Source: Streptomyces sp. CNH099
GTDB taxonomy: Bacteria > Actinomycetota > Actinomycetes > Streptomycetales > Streptomycetaceae
Assembly: GCA_000514715.1 (NCBI GenBank)
Contig: AZWL01000018.1
Span: 102,343-166,342, forward strand
Direction: 5' to 3'
DNA length: 64,000 nucleotides
In this document: positions 8,120 through 15,916 of the stretch, piece after piece
How positions within the stretch are numbered: the first letter of the stretch is position 1
Layout: every line of letters begins with the position of its first letter
The notes under the pieces: model-generated
The model's input: the letters and a program-made list of their open reading frames with translations, nothing else
What the model was told of the DNA's origin: nothing
Database searches by the model: none
Translations under genes and position numbers: made by a program

Positions 8120-9063
8120 TGGAGTTCCAGGGTGCGGACACGCTGACGTACTCGGTCCTCGTCGGCGCCGTCATGGGCCTGGGCATCTACCTGCTGGTAC
8201 GGGCCATCGCGCCCGGCCGCCGCGGCGCGGTCGCCACGGTGGCGCGGGTCGACGCGCTGCGCGCCCGCGGCGCCGGCCGCACGACGACCTCCTCGGCGCA
8301 GGCGCAGGAGGAGGGACGGTTCGGGGGGCTGCGCGCGCAGATCGGGCAGCGGGCCGCGGAGTTCTACCTGCGGCAGGGCTGGGAGCAGCGCTCGCTGCGC
8401 TCCGACCTGGCGGTGCTGGACCGGTCCTGGGAGGGCTTCCTGGCGACGAAGGTGCTGCTGTCCGCGGTGGGGCTGGTCTTCGGCCCCGGCGTGTACGCGC
8501 TGATCTCGGTGGCCGGCTTCGGGCTGAACCCGGTCATCCCCGTCTGGCTGGCGCTGGTCGCCGCGCTGCTCTTCTTCCTCCTGCCGGATCTGGAGGTACG
8601 CAGGGACGCGGCCGAGAAGCGCAAGGACCTGCGTCGCGTGGTGGCCGCGTACCTGGACCTGGTGGCGATGAACCTGGCGGGCGGGCGCGGCCTGCCCGAG
8701 GCGCTGATGGCGGCGGCCGACATCAGCGACGGCTGGGCGCTGCGCCGCGTCCGCAACGCACTCGCCGACGCCCGCATCACCGGCACCAGCCAGTGGCAGG
8801 CGCTCGGCAATCTCGGCGACGAGCTGGGGATCGAAGAGCTGAAGGACCTGTCGGCGTCGCTGGCGCTGGTCTCCGACGACGGCGCGAAGGTGCGCGAGTC
8901 GCTGGCGGCCAGGGCGGAGACCATGAGACATCGCGAGCTTGCCGAAATCGAGGGGGCGGCAGGCGAGAAGTCGCAGTCCATGCTCGTCGCACAGCTGCTG
9001 CTGTGCGCCGGGTTCCTGGTCTTCCTGGTCTATCCCGCGGCGATCCGCGTGTTGCAGGTCTGA
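8119..9063 (+). CDS. tadC: TadC-like pilus assembly membrane protein
   Basis: A 314-residue T2SSF-family membrane protein, second half of the TadB/TadC platform. Helices occur near the N-terminus (YSVLVGAVMGLGIYLLV), residues 110-155 and the C-terminus (LLLCAGFLVFLVYPAAI). The cytoplasmic domain reads LDLVAMNLAGGRGLPEALMA and LGDELGIEELKDLSASLAL, typical of TadC. The start ATG 8119 overlaps the tadB stop. It is directly followed by the pilin gene after 39 bases. Confidence 0.9.
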   Translation: MEFQGADTLTYSVLVGAVMGLGIYLLVRAIAPGRRGAVATVARVDALRARGAGRTTTSSAQAQEEGRFGGLRAQIGQRAAEFYLRQGWEQRSLRSDLAVLDRSWEGFLATKVLLSAVGLVFGPGVYALISVAGFGLNPVIPVWLALVAALLFFLLPDLEVRRDAAEKRKDLRRVVAAYLDLVAMNLAGGRGLPEALMAAADISDGWALRRVRNALADARITGTSQWQALGNLGDELGIEELKDLSASLALVSDDGAKVRESLAARAETMRHRELAEIEGAAGEKSQSMLVAQLLLCAGFLVFLVYPAAIRVLQV

Positions 9064-9102
9064 AGTCATCCCCCCACTACGCAGAGAGGACGTAACGACG
9101 TC

Positions 9103-9351
9103 ATGAAGAACCGCTTCACCAGCACCGGACATCCGGCGATCGACTTCCTGGTCACCTTCCTGCGCGGCCGTGTGGAGCGCGCCCGCTCGGGCGAGCTGGA
9201 CCGCGGCGCCTCCGCCGTGGAGTGGGTGATCATCTCCGCGATCGTGGTGGCGATCGTCAGCGCGGTCGCGGTCATCATCAACCAGGCGCTGTCCGACGGC
9301 GCGAACGACGTCAAGGACTGCATCGAGAACGCCGGCGCGGACGGCTGCTGA
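9103..9351 (+). CDS. flp: Flp-type pilin
   Basis: An 82-residue prepilin. After a 33-residue leader comes DRGASAVEWVIISAIVVAIV, with glycine before the likely cleavage site and glutamate at +5, as in type IVb pilins. A single long hydrophobic helix follows and then a short polar tail with two cysteines (CIENAGADGC). The ribosome site is GAGAGGA. The leader is longer than usual for Flp. The peptidase that would cut it is not in the window. Confidence 0.9.
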   Translation: MKNRFTSTGHPAIDFLVTFLRGRVERARSGELDRGASAVEWVIISAIVVAIVSAVAVIINQALSDGANDVKDCIENAGADGC

Positions 9352-9388
9352 GCCGCGGGACATCGGCTGACGGGGTGGACTGACGATC

Positions 9389-9901
9389 ATGGCGAGCAGG
9401 GGCGGGACGCGGGCGCAGGCACCGCCGTGGCTGCGGCGCAGGCTCGACGCGTGCCGCGGCGACGGCGGCGGTGGCACGGGGGCGGGCAGCGGGCGGCGCG
9501 GCGCGTTCGGGAGCGACCGCGGCATGTCCGCGATCGAGTTCGTGCTGCTCACCCCGGTGCTGTACTTCATGATCTTCGCCACCGTGCAGTTCGGGCTGTA
9601 CTTCTTCGCCGACCACGTCGCGCAGGCGACCGCGCAGGCGGGGGCGCGCGAGGCGCGCCGGACCGCGGAGTCGAACCCGGGCGCGTGGCAGGGCCTGGCG
9701 CTGGCGAAGGCGCAGGAGCGGCTGGACACCGTCGGCCCGAAGCTGCTCACGAGCCCGGACATCGATCCGTACGTGTCCGACGGCGACCGGGTCGGGGTGG
9801 CGGTGGAGGGCGGCGTGGTCAACGTCTTCCCGTTCATCGACCTCACGGCGCGGGCGGAGTCGGAGGGGCCGATCGAGCGGTTCGTACCGGATCCGGGATG
9901 A
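9389..9901 (+). CDS. TadE-like pseudopilin
   Basis: A 170-residue protein with a basic, glycine-rich leader of about 45 residues and then DRGMSAIEFVLLTPVLYFMI, the TadE signature with glutamate in the hydrophobic helix. The rest is predicted to lie outside the membrane (ATAQAGAREARRTAESNPG). TadE-type minor pilins help initiate or adhere Flp pili. It overlaps the next gene as ATGA. Confidence 0.85.
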   Translation: MASRGGTRAQAPPWLRRRLDACRGDGGGGTGAGSGRRGAFGSDRGMSAIEFVLLTPVLYFMIFATVQFGLYFFADHVAQATAQAGAREARRTAESNPGAWQGLALAKAQERLDTVGPKLLTSPDIDPYVSDGDRVGVAVEGGVVNVFPFIDLTARAESEGPIERFVPDPG

Positions 9902-10401
9902 CGGGGGGACGGGGACCCATGGCAGTGGGCAGGGCGCACGACGCGGGCCCTCCGGGGGCCCCGGGGGAACCCGGACGGGGCCGGGACCTGCGGTCCGACC
10001 GGGGGGTGACGACCATCGAGGTGGTGATCCTCGCCCCGGTGATGTTCCTGTTCATCCTCGTGCTCGTCGCCTTCGGCCAGCTGGTCGACGGCCGCGGCGG
10101 GGTCGACGGCGCGGCGCGTGACGCGGTGCGCGCCGCGTCCCTGCAGCGGACGGTGGGCGAGGCGACGGCGGCGGCGCAGGAGGCGGCGGAGTCGCAGTTG
10201 GAGGGCGACGTGTGCGTGGGCCCGGTGGACGTGGACCTCTCGGGGGACTTCGCGCCGCCGGAGCCGGGCGCCGCCAGCAACATCATCACCGTGGAGGTGA
10301 CCTGCGAGGTGAAGGGCCTGGGGATGCTGGGCCTGGACATCGACCCGGAGATGACGGGCTCGTCGTCCGCACCTCTCGACCCGTACCGGAGGGCGGGATG
10401 A
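9898..10401 (+). CDS. Second TadE-like pseudopilin
   Basis: A 167-residue protein from ATG 9898, coupled by ATGA to the gene before; ATG 9919 is an alternative start. The leader is followed by DRGVTTIEVVILAPVMFLFI, again a pseudopilin helix with glutamate at +5-like position. The extracytoplasmic part has two cysteines (GDVCVGPVDV and EVTCEVKG), perhaps disulfide-bonded. It is one of three consecutive TadE/F/G-type genes. Confidence 0.85.
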   Translation: MTGGRGPMAVGRAHDAGPPGAPGEPGRGRDLRSDRGVTTIEVVILAPVMFLFILVLVAFGQLVDGRGGVDGAARDAVRAASLQRTVGEATAAAQEAAESQLEGDVCVGPVDVDLSGDFAPPEPGAASNIITVEVTCEVKGLGMLGLDIDPEMTGSSSAPLDPYRRAG

Positions 10402-10892
10402 GGCGCGCACGTGTCCTGGCCGCGCGGCTGCGCGGCGCGCTGGCGGCCCGGGCGGCCCGGCTCGACGACCGGGGCTCGGGCGCCGGTGCGGTCATCATCT
10501 TCGCGTTCCTGTTCATGGCGCTGGCCGCCTTCGTGGTCGACGGCGGCCTGGCGATCTCGCAGCGCGAGCGGGCCGCGGACATCGCGGAGCAGGCGGCCCG
10601 GTACGCGGCGCAGGACACCGACACGGACGCGCTGTACGAGGGCCAGGCCGACCAGGAGGCCCCCATCCGGTACGAGAACTGCGAGGCCCGGGTCCAGGAG
10701 TACCTGTCCCATGTGACGGTCCAGAACGGTGAGGTCGAGTCCTGGGACTGTACGAGTGCGGCGATCGACCACGTCGAGGTCGAGATCGTCCTCTCCTACC
10801 GCCCGCTGCTGACGGGCCTGGCCCTCAGCGGCCCCCTGGAGGCGACGGGCAACGCCCGCGCCGAGCCCCGCACGGAGGTCGGCGAGCCGTAG
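10398..10892 (+). CDS. TadG-like pilus-associated protein
   Basis: A 164-residue protein with an arginine-rich leader, then DDRGSGAGAVIIFAFLFMAL as the membrane helix and AFVVDGGLAISQRERAADIA, typical of the TadG/putative Flp pilus-assembly N-terminus. It is far shorter than the full TadG adhesins of Gram-negative bacteria, which carry a von Willebrand domain. The two extracytoplasmic cysteines (ENCEAR and SWDCTSA) may pair. It is the last gene coupled by ATGA in the pilus operon. Confidence 0.8.
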   Translation: MRRARVLAARLRGALAARAARLDDRGSGAGAVIIFAFLFMALAAFVVDGGLAISQRERAADIAEQAARYAAQDTDTDALYEGQADQEAPIRYENCEARVQEYLSHVTVQNGEVESWDCTSAAIDHVEVEIVLSYRPLLTGLALSGPLEATGNARAEPRTEVGEP

Positions 10893-11053
10893 CCCGTACG
10901 CCCGGCCCCGCTCTGGGCCGTACGCGGGAGGCTGTGCTGCCGATCGGGGGAATTGGGCCGTCATCGGTGAGCTGCCCCGGGACATCGGTCAGATAGTCAT
11001 ACAAACCGGACCGAGGCGACCGCCTCACTCCGATCGACTGTCAAGGGGCATCT

Positions 11054-11422
11054 GTGCTGAAGAGAACGAAGACCGCCGTCGCGCTCACCGCGGGAGCCAT
11101 GGGGCTGGGGCTGCTGGGCGCGGCCCCGGTGGCCGCCGCCACGACGCCGGGCGCCGCGCCGGGCGCCGTGAAGACCTGGGACGACTGGAGCCACAAGCAG
11201 CGCGGCGTGGTGGTCGCCAAGCCCGGCATCCTGATCCGCTCGCAGCCCACCACCGCCTCCCACAAGATGGGCTTCATCCACCGCGCCGAGATCGTCTGGA
11301 TCGACTGCAAGGTCAACGGCCAGAACGTGTGGGGCAACAGCATCTGGTACAAGCTCAGCTCCCACAACGGCTACCTCGCCGCGCGCTACGTCAAGAACGT
11401 GGACCACATCCCGTACTGCTGA
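11054..11422 (+). CDS. Secreted SH3-like small protein
   Basis: A 122-residue protein starting at GTG 11054 with AAGGGG 7 bases upstream. The signal peptide is clear: LKRTKTAVALTAG, a hydrophobic core and APVAAA cleavage. The mature part reads GVVVAKPGILIRSQPTTASH and GYLAARYVKNVDHIPYC, the layout of bacterial SH3 domains in secreted streptomycete proteins. It is a likely cell-wall-associated or released protein. It lies 161 bases after the pilus operon with its own likely promoter. Confidence 0.75.
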   Translation: MLKRTKTAVALTAGAMGLGLLGAAPVAAATTPGAAPGAVKTWDDWSHKQRGVVVAKPGILIRSQPTTASHKMGFIHRAEIVWIDCKVNGQNVWGNSIWYKLSSHNGYLAARYVKNVDHIPYC

Positions 11423-11718
11423 CGGCGCACGCCGCGTGCCGCGGGCGGCCGCCCGCACCCGCCGGCCGCCGGAGCCGCACCGCCACCCGCGGGGCGGCTC
11501 CGGCGGCCGCGCCGCGCGTACGCCGCGCTAGGGCCGGAAGACCCGGTGACGAGGTCGTGACGAGGCAGTCACCTGCCTGGGCTCGACCCCCAAAACGGGC
11601 TTCGGTAACGTCAGGTGGGCAACCAACGGGGACGCCGCCCAGCGGCCTGCGCGCGCAGCGCGCGAAGAGTGGGGGCCGCGGTCCGCGCCGCGCCGACCGG
11701 GAGGGCTCAGGACCAGCG

Positions 11719-14700
11719 ATGGCACGCAGCAGCGCGAACAGGACTCCGGTACCGGTACGCGTCCGGCGCAGGACCTTCGGCGACGTGCTCCGGGCGTTCT
11801 TCGCGTTCCTCGCGCTGGTGGTGCTCGTCGTCGGCGTGCCGGGCGCGCTCGCCTACTTCATCGGCTGGCCGCTGCCCGACTCCGCGCCCTCCCTCGACAT
11901 GCTCAACGAGGACGTGACCGCCGACGTCTTCCTCAAGGTCTTCGCGGTCCTCGTCTGGCTGGCCTGGGCGCAGTTCGCCGCCTGCGTGCTCGTCGAGGCC
12001 AAGGCCGCCGTCTCCGGGATGGGCATGCCCGGCCGGGTGCCGGGCTCCGGCGCCAGCCAGGCGCTCGCCCGCCAGCTCGTCGCCGCCGTGCTGCTGCTCA
12101 CCGCCGGCGCCGCCAGCTTCGCGCCCGGCCTCTCCCAGCTCGGCCAGCAGCTCGACCAGCACCAGCAGCCGCCGGTCGCCGCCGCCCAGCAGACCCCGGG
12201 CCAGCAGGTGGACACCGCGCGGCCCGCCGTGGACGTCGAGACGCCCCGCGGCGAGGCGGGCGGCGGCGAGGTCCGTAAGGACACCCGCGAACAGGCCGAG
12301 CGGGACACGAAGTTCTACCGCATCCAGCCGCCCGAGGGCCGCCACCACGACTCGCTGTGGGAGATAGCCGAGCGGCACCTGGGCGACGGCCGCCGCTACG
12401 GCGAGATCTACCAGCTCAACAAGGACCGCATCCAGCCCGACGGCTCCAAGCTCAGCCAGGCCAGCCTGATCCGCCCCGGCTGGATCATGGAGATGCCCGC
12501 CGACGCCCAGGGCGGCGACCTGGTCGAGATGCCCGAGGACCGCGACGAGGTCTCCAAGTCCGAGGCCGAGCAGATCCACGAGTACGACAAGTCCAGCCCC
12601 ACCGCCGGCGAGCGCGGCAAGGACGGCGACCGGCAGCAGACCACCTCCGGCCGCGGCGAGCGCCTCGCGCCCGACAGCCCCGCCGTCGACCGCGACTCCG
12701 GCGACCGCGCCGGCGAGCAGACGCAGGTCCAGCAGATCCCGAGCCGCGAGGGCGACGGCGCCGGCGACCGCGGCGGCAGCGGCGAGCAGGCCGTCCCCGA
12801 GGTGCACGGCGACGGCGGCATCGGCCTGCCGGAGGTGCTGATCGCCGCGCCGCTGCTGGCCGCCGGGGTGCTCGGCGCGCTGAGCCGGCGGCGCCGGCAG
12901 GCGCTGTGGCAGGCGGCGTTCCACACCGGCGGCGCCGGCCGTACGGGCGCGGAGCCGGCCGGGCGCGCCGCGGTGGCCCGCGACGCGCTGCTGGTGGGCG
13001 CCGACCCCGGCGGCGTCGGCTTCCTCGACCGGGCGCTGCGCGGCCTGTCCGCCGCGCTGACCGACGCCGCCCGCCCGCTGCCCACGATCTACGCCGCCTG
13101 GCTGACCGACAGCGACCTGTACCTGCAGCTGGCCGGGGTGGCGGGCGAGCCGCCCGCCCCGTGGCGCACCGGCCAGGACCAGACGTTCTGGCGCATCGAC
13201 CGCGCCGACGTCGAGAGCTACCCGCAGCCCGGGGAGGGCGGCGACGCCGCGGCCCCCTACCCCGGCCTCGCCAGCCTCGGCACCCGCGAGGAGGCCCGGC
13301 TGCTGCTCAACCTGGAGGCCGTCCCCGGCATCGCCGCCGTCAAGGGCGCCCCCGCAGACCGGCTCGCGGTGCTGTCGTCCGTCGCCGCGGAGCTGGCCAC
13401 CAACGGCTGGTCGGACCGGATGTCGGTGACCGTCGTCGGCTTCGGCGAGCGGCTGACGGAGCTGGCGCCGACGCGCGTGCGCTACCTGGAGGACGTGCCG
13501 GCGCTCCTGGAGGTCATGGAGGCCGAGTCCGCGCAGCGCGCCAACGCCCTCGGCAACGCCGGGCACGACAGCGTGCTCACCGGCCGCGCCGGCCAGGCGG
13601 GCCGTACGCAGTGGGCGCCGCACCTCGTCATCGTCGCCACCGAGCCGACCGCCGTCGAGGCCGAGCGGCTCGCGCACCTCGCCGGCGGCTCCTCGCGGCT
13701 CGGCATCGGCTACCTCGTCGGCACCGGGCAGGAGGAACTCGCGGGCGCGTCCTGGGAGTTCGAGATCACCCGCGACGGGCGGCTGCGCGCCCCGCTGCTG
13801 GGCCTGGAGCTGGCCGCGCAGCGGCTGCCGCAGGAGCAGCACGACGCGCTGGTGGAGCTGTTCACCCAGGTGGGCTTCGAGGGCCCGGCGGCCAGCGGGA
13901 CGGAGGGCCGCGGCATCTCCGTCACCCGCGCCGCCGGCGACGTCGGCTTCACCGTGGACCTGTCCGAGCAGGGCCGGCCCGCCGTGTACGCGCGGCTGCT
14001 CGGCTCGTACGAGATCATGGGCCTGGCCGAGCCGGACGGCGAGCGCAGCCCGCTGCTGCGGGAGGCGCTGGCGCTGCTGTTGTTCCACCGCGAGGGCGTG
14101 CACCCGCAGGTGCTCGCCGCGGCGCTGTGGCCGCGGGGTGTGACGGACGACGTGCGGGACGCCTTCATCGAGCGGCTCGTCACCTGGCTCGGACGTGATC
14201 CTTCCGGAGCCGCGCGGCTCGCGCCGGACGCCGACGGGCGGCTGGCGCTGTCCACGTCGGTCGTCTCCGACTGGGACGTGCTGCGCACGCTGCACCTCGA
14301 AGCGACCGACCCCGACCGGCAGACCAGCCCGCAGGTGCGGGAGCGGCTGCTGAACGACGCGCTGGCGCTCGCCGCGGGCCCGCTGCTCGCGGACCGGCCG
14401 CAGGGGCGGTACGGCTGGCTGGCCAACGAGATCGTGGAGGCTCAGCTGCCGCTGCTCGTCGCCGACGCCGGGCTGGCGCTCTCCGCGCTGCGCCGCGAGA
14501 CGGGGCAGCCGGACGGCGCGGTCGGCGCGGTGCAGGCGGCGCTGGTCGTCGCGCCGGCGGACGAGCGGCTGTGGAACGAGCTGCTGCGCGCGGTGCACGC
14601 CACCGGCGAGACCGCCCGCCTGGAGGCCACCGCGTCCGACCTCCTCGACCGCGCGGCGGCCCTCCACGGCGCCCGCGGCCTGCCGCCCCGCACGGAGGCG

Positions 14701-14763
14701 CTGCTGGACGAGCTGCTCCCCGGCTGGCGCGCCCGCGCGGGCACGGCGGGAGCGGCGAGCTGA
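11719..14763 (+). CDS. Membrane LysM-BTAD protein linked to the pilus locus
   Basis: A 1014-residue protein; ATG 11719 is the first sensible start after a non-coding stretch. Three N-terminal membrane helices (about residues 20-48, 70-95, 110-135) are followed by a LysM domain near 195-260 (DSLWEIAERHLGDGRRYGEI). A charged linker and a fourth helix (about 364-390) come next, then a long cytoplasmic region with a bacterial transcriptional activator domain near 810-1007. LysM binds peptidoglycan, so one end is outside. No DNA-binding domain is visible, so it is more likely a scaffold than a regulator. Such genes commonly lie beside actinobacterial Tad clusters. Confidence 0.8.
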   Translation: MARSSANRTPVPVRVRRRTFGDVLRAFFAFLALVVLVVGVPGALAYFIGWPLPDSAPSLDMLNEDVTADVFLKVFAVLVWLAWAQFAACVLVEAKAAVSGMGMPGRVPGSGASQALARQLVAAVLLLTAGAASFAPGLSQLGQQLDQHQQPPVAAAQQTPGQQVDTARPAVDVETPRGEAGGGEVRKDTREQAERDTKFYRIQPPEGRHHDSLWEIAERHLGDGRRYGEIYQLNKDRIQPDGSKLSQASLIRPGWIMEMPADAQGGDLVEMPEDRDEVSKSEAEQIHEYDKSSPTAGERGKDGDRQQTTSGRGERLAPDSPAVDRDSGDRAGEQTQVQQIPSREGDGAGDRGGSGEQAVPEVHGDGGIGLPEVLIAAPLLAAGVLGALSRRRRQALWQAAFHTGGAGRTGAEPAGRAAVARDALLVGADPGGVGFLDRALRGLSAALTDAARPLPTIYAAWLTDSDLYLQLAGVAGEPPAPWRTGQDQTFWRIDRADVESYPQPGEGGDAAAPYPGLASLGTREEARLLLNLEAVPGIAAVKGAPADRLAVLSSVAAELATNGWSDRMSVTVVGFGERLTELAPTRVRYLEDVPALLEVMEAESAQRANALGNAGHDSVLTGRAGQAGRTQWAPHLVIVATEPTAVEAERLAHLAGGSSRLGIGYLVGTGQEELAGASWEFEITRDGRLRAPLLGLELAAQRLPQEQHDALVELFTQVGFEGPAASGTEGRGISVTRAAGDVGFTVDLSEQGRPAVYARLLGSYEIMGLAEPDGERSPLLREALALLLFHREGVHPQVLAAALWPRGVTDDVRDAFIERLVTWLGRDPSGAARLAPDADGRLALSTSVVSDWDVLRTLHLEATDPDRQTSPQVRERLLNDALALAAGPLLADRPQGRYGWLANEIVEAQLPLLVADAGLALSALRRETGQPDGAVGAVQAALVVAPADERLWNELLRAVHATGETARLEATASDLLDRAAALHGARGLPPRTEALLDELLPGWRARAGTAGAAS

Positions 14764-14808
14764 CCGCCTGCGGCGGGCACGGCGGGTCGGGGTACGGGTC
14801 GTGTCTGC

Positions 14809-14874
14809 GGCCTGCCGCTTCGCGGGGAGGCGCTGCCGGATGAGCTGCTTCCGGGCCGGCGGGCACGGCGGGAC
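14809..14874 (+). repeat. Diverged echo of the 3' end of the LysM-BTAD gene
   Basis: After the stop of the LysM-BTAD gene, one frame reads GLPLRGEALPDELLPGRRAR, a clear match to GLPPRTEALLDELLPGWRAR at the C-terminus of that protein. The segment has drifted and has no start codon or domain of its own. It is a partial tandem duplication of the gene end, located in an otherwise empty 268-base gap. Confidence 0.7.
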
Positions 14875-15031
14875 GCGGTACGAGCCGCGGGCGGTACGTA
14901 CGCCCGGCGGAAGACCGACGGAGGGCCGGGCCTGACGAAGCCGCCGCCTGCCGGCGGCGGCACGGGCCGGGCCGCGGGGACGGCGGCGGGCCGGGCACCC
15001 GCGCCGGAGCGCCGGCCCCCGCCCGGCGCCC

Positions 15032-15724
15032 CTACACCCGCCGCCGGGCGGTGAGCCGTTCCCGGCCGCACGCGTACGCCAGCGTGCCGATCAGGTCGTC
15101 CACGTCCGGCAGCCATGCGCAGGACACCGTCGGCCGCCGCACCCACTGCGCGGAACCGCTCAGTCCGAACCGTGTCGGCGGCGCCGCCGCCCAGTCGCCC
15201 TCGCCGCGCACCGCCAGGTCCAGGGACGCCGACGAGGCGTAGCCCAGGGCGTGCAGCCGGTCGATCACCTTCGCCGTGGCGCCCGGCAGTACGAAGAAGT
15301 ACATCCGCCGGTCCGGCGTCGCCGCCACCGGCCCCGGCCGCCTGCCCTCCCGCTCCAGCCGGGCCAGCGCCAGGCAGCCGGCGCCCTCCGCTGCGTCGAC
15401 CACGTCGAACGCCCGCCCGGTGGGCAGCAGTACGGCGGCCCGCGGGTGCTTCGCCCACAGGCGGCGCAGGGTGGTGGCGCTGGCCGTTGCGGCTGCCTTC
15501 CAGTCGCGCCGCGCGGGGTGTGCGCCCGGCGCGTGGCACTCCGCGTCGCCGCAGGAGCACCGCGGTGCGCCGGTCTCGTCGGTCTCCAGCCAGGTGCCCG
15601 GCACGACCTCCCAGTGCCGCTCCTCCGCGTACCGCAGGGCTGCGGACAGCACTTCTTCGCTCTGCTCGGGCGGCGCCGGCTGCCGGGGCACGTACGTCGC
15701 CTCTGCTCCCACGGTCTCGTTCAC
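15032..15724 (-). CDS. Prim-pol-like (bifunctional primase/polymerase N-terminal) protein
   Basis: A 230-residue protein starting at GTG 15724. It contains a CxCGxxxCHAPGAHP cysteine/histidine cluster (CSCGDAECHAPGAHPARRDW) and AVLLPTGRAFDVVDA, matching the N-terminal prim-pol-like domain of many streptomycete proteins annotated as bifunctional DNA primase/polymerase. No helicase half is present, so it is not a phage-type primase-helicase. The role in the cell is unknown. It stands alone, divergent from the NsdA-like regulator. Confidence 0.75.
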   Translation of the reverse strand: MNETVGAEATYVPRQPAPPEQSEEVLSAALRYAEERHWEVVPGTWLETDETGAPRCSCGDAECHAPGAHPARRDWKAAATASATTLRRLWAKHPRAAVLLPTGRAFDVVDAAEGAGCLALARLEREGRRPGPVAATPDRRMYFFVLPGATAKVIDRLHALGYASSASLDLAVRGEGDWAAAPPTRFGLSGSAQWVRRPTVSCAWLPDVDDLIGTLAYACGRERLTARRRV

Positions 15725-15916
15725 GCACGGCTCAACTCCAGCCGTGAGCAGGGGTTACGGGCCGTCCGGAGCTTCGGCCGCAGCAACGTTACGGCAGCGG
15801 GGCGCACGGATGCGCGGGGAGGGGCGCGGCGTTTTCCGCTTATTTCGCGGGAAATGATCGTGCTGGCGGTTCCGGCAGGAACCGGCCGAGCACGGCCCCC
15901 TGAGGGAGGACTACCC

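Noticed and set aside
11329..11718. Open frame continuing upstream of the LysM-BTAD gene
   Set aside because: The upstream part overlaps the end of the secreted SH3-like gene and reads as Arg/Ala-rich non-protein sequence; ATG 11719 gives a natural membrane start.
15251..15916. Extended start for the NsdA-like regulator
   Set aside because: The extension is antisense to the prim-pol-like gene; ATG 15917 has a strong ribosome site and matches the family start.
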